From Candidatus Kuenenia stuttgartensis (GTDB lineage Bacteria > Planctomycetota > Planctomycetia > Pirellulales > UBA1268), in the NCBI GenBank assembly GCA_945891385.1, contig CAMDDJ010000030.1, positions 1 to 37,405 of the forward strand: DNA of 37,405 nucleotides, read 5' to 3'. Position numbers and translations under genes: made by a program. Of the stretch, positions 18,118-24,491 are shown piece after piece (the first letter of the stretch is position 1; each line of letters opens with the position of its first letter). The notes below the pieces were generated by a model. It was not told the DNA's origin. It saw only the letters and a list, made by a program, of their open reading frames with translations, and did no database searches.

Positions 18118-18171
18118 TTGATACCCTCAGATTGTGAGCGTTCCGTGAGCCGGACGTGAGCAGCGTGTAAG
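18118..18171 (-). promoter_or_regulatory. 11-bp direct repeats plus -10 box upstream of the SPFH/ABC operon
   Basis: On the minus strand the pentamer CTCAC begins at 18160, 18149 and 18138, exactly 11 bp apart. CTTAC at 18171 continues the same phase. The last core starts 15 nt before TATCAA (18123-18118), a good -10 candidate, which would place transcription start near 18111 and give a leader of about 50 nt. No -35 box is visible where one is expected; the repeats occupy that place, as at promoters activated by PhoB/OmpR-type regulators. The same layout recurs at 22595-22648. The rest of the 217-bp gap to the divergent permease shows nothing I can name. Confidence 0.6.
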
Positions 18172-18277
18172 GGGGTGAGTCGCTGCCTGTGGAACCTGGG
18201 CGGTGGGCAGGGCGGGCGTCTGGCGGCGGCCATGGTGGCGGGCTACGATCCCCGACCGAGGCCCGTTCGACCGAGCC

Positions 18278-19261
18278 ATGCTTTCCATGACCGTTCTCGC
18301 CATCGCCCGTAACGCCTTTCTGGAATCGATCCGACAACCGGTCTTCGCGGTCGTGCTCGTGGCCGGAACGTTGGCGCTGGTCTTCAACGTCAACCTGGCC
18401 GCCTTTACGCTCGAAGACGACAACAAGTTGCTGGTCGATCTGGGCCTGAGCACGCTGCTTCTGACAGGGCTGTTGCTCGCGGCTTTTACGGCCACCAGCG
18501 TGTTGGCGCGGGAGATCGAAAACCGGACCGTGCTGACGGTGGTGAGCAAGCCCGTGTCCAGGGCCGCCATGATCGTGGGCAAATACCTGGGAGTGTCGGC
18601 TGCCCTGTTGGTGGGCTATTGGGCGTTGGCGGTCGTGTTTCTGTTGACGGTACGGCATCGCGTGCAGGCGGGCGTGCGGATGGAGGACACCTTCGACCTG
18701 CCTGTCCTGACGTTTTCACTGTTGTTTGGGGGGCTGGCGCTCGGATTCGCCGCGTTGATGAACTACCTCTACCGCCGACCGTTTCCCAGTGTGTTCGCCG
18801 TGTCCTTTGCCCTCTGCCTGAGCCTTGCCCTCGGAGTCGTGTGGTGCGTTGATCGGGAGTGGCGATTTCAGAGTCCACTGACGGATTGGAATCCGCAACT
18901 GCTGACCGCCTTGGGACTCATCTTCCAGGCGATCCTGGTGTTGGCGGCCGTCTCACTCGCGGCCAGCACGCGGTTGGGCCAGATCCAGACGCTGCTGGTG
19001 AGTCTTGGCGGCCTGCTGCTCGGACTCGTGATCGAGTCGTTCCTCGGTCGCATCCCTGGCGGGTCTGTGACGGGCGGGCTGGTGCGGTTCGCGGCGGGCA
19101 TCGTCCCGAACCTGCAGTTTTTCTGGCCGGCGGATGCCCTGACCCAGGGCCATGCAATCACGCCGGCCTATTTCGCCACGGTGAGTCTCTATGCGGCCTG
19201 CCTGATCCTGGCCCTGATCAGCCTGGCCGTCCTGATGTTTCAACACCGGGACGTGGGTTGA
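18278..19261 (+). CDS. ABC-2 type transporter permease, stand-alone
   Basis: The product has about 327 residues from the ATG at 18278 (an ATG at 18287 is also possible; the open frame continues up to 18203 but that extension is not membrane-like). At least six hydrophobic helices are visible, with the cytosolic motif REIENRTVLTVVSKPVSRAAMIVGKYLG after the second. The same motif type occurs in the permease at 10689-12707. No ATPase gene adjoins it. It is divergent from the SPFH/ABC operon, so the ATPase at 12729-13775 is a candidate partner. Its 3' end overlaps the P-type ATPase gene on the other strand by 44 bp. Substrate unknown. Confidence 0.85.
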   Translation: MLSMTVLAIARNAFLESIRQPVFAVVLVAGTLALVFNVNLAAFTLEDDNKLLVDLGLSTLLLTGLLLAAFTATSVLAREIENRTVLTVVSKPVSRAAMIVGKYLGVSAALLVGYWALAVVFLLTVRHRVQAGVRMEDTFDLPVLTFSLLFGGLALGFAALMNYLYRRPFPSVFAVSFALCLSLALGVVWCVDREWRFQSPLTDWNPQLLTALGLIFQAILVLAAVSLAASTRLGQIQTLLVSLGGLLLGLVIESFLGRIPGGSVTGGLVRFAAGIVPNLQFFWPADALTQGHAITPAYFATVSLYAACLILALISLAVLMFQHRDVG

Positions 19262-21251
19262 CGCCCCTCGCGTCGGCCTCGGCCTGCTCGAGGTCTTCTC
19301 CGCAGCGGACCAGGCGGGCCGAATTGAAGACCACCGCCAAGCCGCTGGCGATGTGAAGCGCCGCTGCGGTGACAGGGGAGACATATCCCGCGCCGGCCAA
19401 TGCCAGAAAGACCGCGATGAAGAGTCCTCCGACCACCATGTTCTGACGGATCACGGCGATCGTCCGACGGGAGAGCTCCACAAGAAAGGGAATCCGATTG
19501 AGGTTGCTGTTGAGCAGCGCGATGTTCGCCGAATGAATCGCGACATCGCTTCCTGCCGCGCCCATCGCGATGGAGATATCACCGGCCGCCAAGGCGGGGG
19601 CGTCGTTGACGCCGTCGCCGATCACGGCGACGCGATACCCCTTGGCCTTGAGCGCATCGACCATTTCCAGTTTTTCGTGGGGCAGCACCTCCGCCTTGAA
19701 CTCTCGGAAGTGCATCTGCGCCGCGATCCGACGGGCCACGCTCGTGCGGTCACCGGTGAGAATCACGAGCCGGTCGATGCCCAGCATTCGGAGGCGGTCG
19801 ACCGCCTCCGCCGCCTCGGGCCGGGCGTTGTCCTCGAGGCCGATCCAGCCGACCAGTTCGCCATCCCGGACGACGTACAAGAGGCTGAGTCCATCGGATT
19901 CCTGACTGGTCTGAATCCCGTCGATCTGCTGCGCCTCGCCCGGCCGGAGCGCCATCTCGGGCGATGTCAACCATGACGCTCGCCCGACCGCGACCTGAGA
20001 ACCGTCGATCGTCACCCGAACGCCTCGACCGGCCACTTCCTCGAAGGTGGCGGGTCGTTCCAATTGAATGTTGGCCCGCCGGGCCATCTCGGTGACCGCC
20101 CGGGCCACTGGATGCCGGCTGTCCTGTTCGGCGATGGCGGCGAGCCGCAGCAGGTCGGCGGCATCGATCCCTTCCACGGGGGCCAGGCGACTCACGGAAA
20201 GCACGCCGGTGGTCAGCGTGCCGGTTTTGTCGAACACGATCGCCGTCAAATTGCGGGCGGCTTCCAAGGTCACAACACTCTTCACCAGCACGCCCAGGCG
20301 GGCAGCGGCCGAGAGTGCGGCCACCATCGCGGTGGGGGTGGCGAGGATCAGGGCGCTGGGACAGGCCACGACCAGCATCGCGATCGCCCGGCTGAAGGCG
20401 GTGTCGGGATCGTTGCGAAGCGCGAAGAACAGCACCACTCCAACGATCATCAACACGGTCGGCACGTACCAGGCGGCGTACTGATCGATGAGCCGCATAA
20501 TCGGCGTCCGGGTCTGTTCCGCCTGGAGGATCAGATCCTTGACCCGACCCAGGAGCGTGTCGGCGCCGGCCTTTGTGACCTCGATGTCAAGGACACCTGT
20601 GAGATTGATCGTACCGCCGAAAGCCTCGTCTCCGAGTTGCTTGTCGACCGGGAGCGACTCGCCGGTGATGCTGGCCTGATTGACGGTGCTCGAGCCGGCG
20701 AGGATTCGCCCATCGGCAGGGATATTGTCGCCCGGCCGCACCCGCACCACGTCGCCCGGACGGAGTTCCTTGGCTTCCACGAGCTCTTCCTCGTCACTGC
20801 GGTGGCCGCCGCGGAGTCGATGCGCCTTCGTCGGAGAGAGCTTGATCAGTGACTCGATGCTGGCCTGTGCCCCGATCGCCGTCCGCTTCTCGATCAATCC
20901 GGACACGATCATGAACAGCGCGATCGACGCGCTCTCTTGGTACTTGCCCGTGGCGGCGGCTGCGACCACCGCCAATGCCACGAGTGAATTCATCCCCGCT
21001 TCACCGCGAATGAGCTCCCGAGCGGCCGCCAGCACGAGGGGGCCGCCGAGCAGGAGCACCGCCCCGGCAGCGGGCACGGCCGGATAGAACGGCTTTGCCC
21101 ACAGGAGTTGGGCCACGAGCGCACAGCCCAGCAGGGTTGCCCCCACGAGCGTGACGACGATCTGGACCCGCAGCGACCGGTCGCTCGCGGTCGCGGCGGC
21201 TGCGGACATGCGTTCGTCGATCGGAACCGTGGTCGGTGAAACCGTGCTCAT
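19218..21251 (-). CDS. Heavy-metal translocating P1B-type ATPase with CPS motif
   Basis: The product has 677 residues from the ATG at 21251; a longer frame to 21305 is less likely. It is a P1B ATPase that pumps soft or transition metal ions across the cytoplasmic membrane. Motifs: TGES (196-199, actuator), ACPSALILATPTAM in the metal-site helix (CPS at 297-299), DKTGTLTTG with the phosphorylated Asp341, a nucleotide-binding HP (RHPVARAV), and GDGVNDAPALAAGD (hinge). The terminal helix ends in FNSARLVR, closer to the Zn/Cd exporters than to CopA. There is no N-terminal metal-binding HMA domain. CPS in place of the usual CPC is unusual and leaves the metal uncertain. Its 3' end overlaps the permease gene on the other strand by 44 bp. 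Confidence 0.92.
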   Translation of the reverse strand: MSTVSPTTVPIDERMSAAAATASDRSLRVQIVVTLVGATLLGCALVAQLLWAKPFYPAVPAAGAVLLLGGPLVLAAARELIRGEAGMNSLVALAVVAAAATGKYQESASIALFMIVSGLIEKRTAIGAQASIESLIKLSPTKAHRLRGGHRSDEEELVEAKELRPGDVVRVRPGDNIPADGRILAGSSTVNQASITGESLPVDKQLGDEAFGGTINLTGVLDIEVTKAGADTLLGRVKDLILQAEQTRTPIMRLIDQYAAWYVPTVLMIVGVVLFFALRNDPDTAFSRAIAMLVVACPSALILATPTAMVAALSAAARLGVLVKSVVTLEAARNLTAIVFDKTGTLTTGVLSVSRLAPVEGIDAADLLRLAAIAEQDSRHPVARAVTEMARRANIQLERPATFEEVAGRGVRVTIDGSQVAVGRASWLTSPEMALRPGEAQQIDGIQTSQESDGLSLLYVVRDGELVGWIGLEDNARPEAAEAVDRLRMLGIDRLVILTGDRTSVARRIAAQMHFREFKAEVLPHEKLEMVDALKAKGYRVAVIGDGVNDAPALAAGDISIAMGAAGSDVAIHSANIALLNSNLNRIPFLVELSRRTIAVIRQNMVVGGLFIAVFLALAGAGYVSPVTAAALHIASGLAVVFNSARLVRCGEDLEQAEADARGVNPRPGVETSGRPG

Positions 21252-21312
21252 GCCGGAGACTGTACCAGACGAATGGTTGGGCACCGCGCTCGGGAACGGA
21301 GGCAACGGACGC

Positions 21313-21345
21313 GAAAAAACCGCGGCCGCCCGAAGGCGGCCGCGG
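21313..21345 (-). terminator. Rho-independent terminator of the prepilin gene
   Basis: CCGCGGCCGCC (21320-21330) is perfectly complementary to GGCGGCCGCGG (21335-21345) around a 4-nt loop (21331-21334). On the minus strand the 11-bp stem is followed directly by six T residues. It lies 33 bp past the stop codon of the prepilin-like gene at 21379. The U-tract is on the minus-strand side only, so it serves that gene. Confidence 0.88.
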
Positions 21346-21378
21346 CACGAAACGTCATCGATCCGACCCGGGCGAGGC

Positions 21379-22533
21379 TCAGTTGCCTTCGTTCACGCTG
21401 CCGGAGGCCGACTGGCGGTTCCGGAGTCGCTTGATCCAGATCTTGTCGCTGATCTCCTGATACGACGGGGCGTCGATGCCCACGGACGTGATCTTTCCGT
21501 TCGAGTCGCGGCCAACGCCGTTTCCGATGAACGAATCGCCCTTGCCGGTCGGATCATTGTAGGAGACGGTGTCGAAGACCTTCTCCACGTGCATGTCGGC
21601 GAAGAGGATCGGAGCGTATCCACCCGTGCCGGCCTTGGTCTTCGGCTGGTGGAGCGGCTCGATGTCGCCGAACTCATGGACCTTGACGCCGGCCGCTCCG
21701 CCCAAGGTGACGTCTTCGAACGCGACGTTCATGCCGTCGTTGAAGCTCTCGACCAGGAGGTCATTGGGCTTTACGATCGTCTGACCCGCAAACGCGTTCA
21801 TGACACTGGCGACGGCGCCGACACCGGTATCGGGCGCGAATTCGGCTCCGGCACCGACGAGCGCATCGAGACCGTCACCAGCACGAGCGGGACCCATCAG
21901 GGCCACCCGCGCGGCGGTCGTGAGGGCTTGGGCAAGATGACCTTCGCTCAACGGGCCGTCTCCGTCCGAGGGGATCTTCTTGTTGGAGGCATATCCATCG
22001 ATGGCCGACGGATCGCCGCGGCTGAAGTGCCAGGTCGTGGCATAGTTCGAGTTGTAGCCGTCGTTCCAGACGTCCTTCGAGGCCTGATCGCCGCCGAAGT
22101 AGGTCTCACCGCTGACGGTTGCATCTTGGACCGCCGAGCCCCAGACGAGGGCATTGGTCTTGTTCCGTGAGGCTCCCATGTAGTCGGCGACCTTCTCGTT
22201 GACCTTGTTTCGGCTGGCGAGATCGATGGCCTTGCCCGGTGCCGTGACCTTCAGGGCGATCATGTCGGCGACCCACCCCTTTTCCCGGATGTCACCATCG
22301 CGGAGATGGTCGAACGCAGCCGATGAAAACTTCCCGTCATTCTGGGAAGCGTACACGGTAAAACCGCGGCCGAAACTGCTGAGATTGCTCGAACTGGCCG
22401 ACGCATTGGCCGAGGCTCGGGCGGACGAAAGGGCCGGCAGCAGCAAGGCGACCAGCACACCGATGATGGCGATCACGACGAGGAGTTCGACGAGCGTGAA
22501 GCCGCGTCGACTCAGTGTGGCATGACGAGACAT
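21379..22533 (-). CDS. Prepilin-type N-terminal cleavage/methylation protein
   Basis: The 384-residue product starts with a type IV prepilin signal: MSRHATLSRRG, then cleavage before FTLVELLVVIAIIGVLVALLLPALSSARA, with the Glu at +5 of the mature chain. This leads to processing by a prepilin peptidase and assembly into, or interaction with, a pseudopilus. The remaining 340 residues form a large globular domain ending with YAPILFADMHVEKVFDTV, a position similar to where the H-X9-DG block of DUF1559 proteins lies, but the motif is not intact. The open frame continues upstream to 22992. The ATG at 22533 is chosen because GGAG lies 6 nt before it and the leader is then of normal length. A strong terminator follows, and four 11-bp repeats with a -10 box precede it. 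Confidence 0.9.
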   Translation of the reverse strand: MSRHATLSRRGFTLVELLVVIAIIGVLVALLLPALSSARASANASASSSNLSSFGRGFTVYASQNDGKFSSAAFDHLRDGDIREKGWVADMIALKVTAPGKAIDLASRNKVNEKVADYMGASRNKTNALVWGSAVQDATVSGETYFGGDQASKDVWNDGYNSNYATTWHFSRGDPSAIDGYASNKKIPSDGDGPLSEGHLAQALTTAARVALMGPARAGDGLDALVGAGAEFAPDTGVGAVASVMNAFAGQTIVKPNDLLVESFNDGMNVAFEDVTLGGAAGVKVHEFGDIEPLHQPKTKAGTGGYAPILFADMHVEKVFDTVSYNDPTGKGDSFIGNGVGRDSNGKITSVGIDAPSYQEISDKIWIKRLRNRQSASGSVNEGN

Positions 22534-22594
22534 GGATAACTCCAGGATGAAAAAACCGGGATGAGGTGAACCTGCGAGGTTCTCACACGGGGGA

Positions 22595-22648
22595 GTTATA
22601 GGAACCCGTTGTGAGTCGATCGTGAAAAGGGCGTGAGAATCCCGTGAG
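22595..22648 (-). promoter_or_regulatory. 11-bp direct repeats plus -10 box upstream of the prepilin gene
   Basis: On the minus strand CTCAC begins at 22648, 22637 and 22615 and TTCAC at 22626, a run of four cores exactly 11 bp apart. The last core starts 15 nt before TATAAC (22600-22595), an excellent -10. The predicted start near 22588 gives a leader of about 55 nt. This layout is the same, to the base, as the one upstream of the SPFH/ABC operon. It lies inside a 313-bp gap (22534-22846) between two divergent genes. The rest of that gap shows no further gene or element I can support. Confidence 0.65.
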
Positions 22649-22846
22649 CGAGGGAGGCTGGCGGAATCCCGAGATCCGACTGCCTGCTGGAGTCCATGGG
22701 CAGCGGCCCTATAATCGAGTGGTAGGCAGGCGATGGACCGTGTCCTCACCGCCGCGACCAGCCTCATATGTGAAGCTTTTGAGCGGCGTGAGCCCCACAG
22801 TTCGCAGCACCCGAGAGGCCACAGCATGTTTTTTGAAAGGTCTTTC

Positions 22847-24442
22847 ATGAATGCGTGTTTGACCGGGCGGAGGTGGCTTTGTGTCGCTCTCGCCGTCACG
22901 AGCGGCTGGTCGCGGGTCGCCGCGACGCCGTTCGTGGAGTACGACAGCGAGGGATCCTTCGTTGCGGCCCTGGCAACGCCCTTTTTCAACAACGAGTTCG
23001 CCAGCTTCGGGCTGGGGGGGAAGGCCTCGCCCCAGAGTTTCTCCGGGTCTGGCTATGGCTACGAGATCGGTTCGAGCGACGGCCTCTTGGTAGGGATCGC
23101 GGGATTCCCGGACTTCGCGATCCAACCGCTGAACGCCACCTCGACGTTGACGGTGACCGGATTTCTGCAACCCTCCAGCGGCTTCGGTGGACGGTTCTAC
23201 GTCACGGACATCAGCGAGGAATTTCAGCCCCAGCCGATCACCGTCGAGTACACGTTTTCCGACGCCGCGACCGTCACGAGAACCTACACGCCCGCATCGG
23301 TAGGGACGTTTTTCGGCATCGTCGCCGAGTCCTCCATCGCAAGCATCCGAATTTCGAGCGGAGGATCCTTTTTCCCCACGATCGATCAGGCGATCGTCGG
23401 TTCATCCGCTCCCCGCGACATTACGATCGATGTTCCGGCGGGCAGTCGGACTCAGGCCGAGGCTGGGTACCCGACGATTTCCACGGCCGAGTCGGTCACC
23501 AAGACCGGCGGCGGCACGCTCATTTTCGATGCGGTCAACGGCTATACCGGGCCCACGACGGTTGCCGGCGGCACGCTGAACGTGGCGAACCCTCAGGCTC
23601 TGTCGGCGACGGCCGTGACCGTTCACACGGCCTCGACCTTGGAGATCGCCTCCGGGACGACGATGCAGGGGCCGTCCGTGATCGTCGACGGTGGCACGCT
23701 TGCCGCCTCGATGGTGGCGATCGACGCGACGACCGGCATCGCTTCGGTGGCGGTGAATGCCGGTACGCTGAGTGGTGGTCCGGCCATGACCATCGGCGGG
23801 GGCGGGGCTTTCTCGCTCGCCCAAAACGCTCGTGTCACCGTGGGGGTCGGGAGCCTGTCCGTGGCGGAAGCCTCGAATGGGGGACGTCTCGATCTCGGTG
23901 CCGGGGCCGTGACGGTCGCCGCAGGCGGCATCACGCCAGCCGCCTTGCGGGCTGACATCATCGCCGGACGCAGCGGTGGAAGCTGGAGCGGGAGCACTGG
24001 AATCACGTCGAGTGCGGCGGCGTCGGCGGGTGGGACGCGAGCGGTGGGATACGTCGTGGCTGCTGACACGACGTCTACCGTCTCGTTCGCTGCTCCCGGC
24101 GATACCAACCTGAATGGAGTCGTCGACGTGTTCGACCTCGTGGCGATCAATAGCAGTGGAACGTATGGATCGGGTCGATCGGCGGTCTGGAGCCAGGGCG
24201 ACTTCAACTACGACGGCGTGACCAACGTCTTCGACCTGGTGAGCATCAATTCGGCCGGCGTGTATGGCCGAGGCAACTACTTTCCGGCAGCCCCGACGGT
24301 GTCCGGCGGAATTTCCAACGTGTCCGTCGTGCCTGAACCGGGGGTGTCGGGGCTTTCGATCATGATCGCGGCAGCTGCGTGCGGGCTGAGGGCGGCGGGT
24401 GCCCGTCGATCCTCACCGGGCCTCCGGATTCGCCCCCGCTGA
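22847..24442 (+). CDS. PEP-CTERM surface protein with autotransporter-type and dockerin-like repeats
   Basis: The product has 531 residues. The ATG at 22847 has AAAGG 6 nt upstream and is followed by a signal peptide (TGRRWLCVALAVTSGWSRVAATP), so it is preferred over the in-frame ATGs at 22733 and 22826. The N-terminal half shows no known fold. The GGGTLIFDAVNGYTGPTTVAGGTLNVAN segment is an autotransporter-associated beta-strand repeat. Two dockerin-type calcium-binding half-repeats begin near residue 418 (GDTNLNGVVDVFDLVAIN and GDFNYDGVTNVFDLVSIN). The C-terminus has the PEP-CTERM sorting pattern: VPEPG at about 495, a hydrophobic helix, then an Arg-rich tail. The last feature predicts export and processing by an exosortase/PEP-CTERM system. 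The protein is probably extracellular and structural or adhesive. Confidence 0.9.
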   Translation: MNACLTGRRWLCVALAVTSGWSRVAATPFVEYDSEGSFVAALATPFFNNEFASFGLGGKASPQSFSGSGYGYEIGSSDGLLVGIAGFPDFAIQPLNATSTLTVTGFLQPSSGFGGRFYVTDISEEFQPQPITVEYTFSDAATVTRTYTPASVGTFFGIVAESSIASIRISSGGSFFPTIDQAIVGSSAPRDITIDVPAGSRTQAEAGYPTISTAESVTKTGGGTLIFDAVNGYTGPTTVAGGTLNVANPQALSATAVTVHTASTLEIASGTTMQGPSVIVDGGTLAASMVAIDATTGIASVAVNAGTLSGGPAMTIGGGGAFSLAQNARVTVGVGSLSVAEASNGGRLDLGAGAVTVAAGGITPAALRADIIAGRSGGSWSGSTGITSSAAASAGGTRAVGYVVAADTTSTVSFAAPGDTNLNGVVDVFDLVAINSSGTYGSGRSAVWSQGDFNYDGVTNVFDLVSINSAGVYGRGNYFPAAPTVSGGISNVSVVPEPGVSGLSIMIAAAACGLRAAGARRSSPGLRIRPR

Positions 24443-24491
24443 CCGACCTGACCGACGCATGGAATCAGCCACCGACCCCTGCAGGAGACGA

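Noticed and set aside
15160-18159. Two long plus-strand open frames (481 and 491 codons) opposite the SPFH genes
   Set aside because: They are antisense to genes with clear SPFH domains and 4-bp coupled overlaps. The antisense translations are Arg/Glu/Asp/His-rich with no hydrophobic pattern or motif.
22855-23955. Open frame of 366 codons overlapping the PEP-CTERM gene in another frame on the same strand
   Set aside because: The translation is Arg/His-rich with no signal or domain, while the chosen frame has a signal peptide, dockerin repeats and a PEP-CTERM tail.
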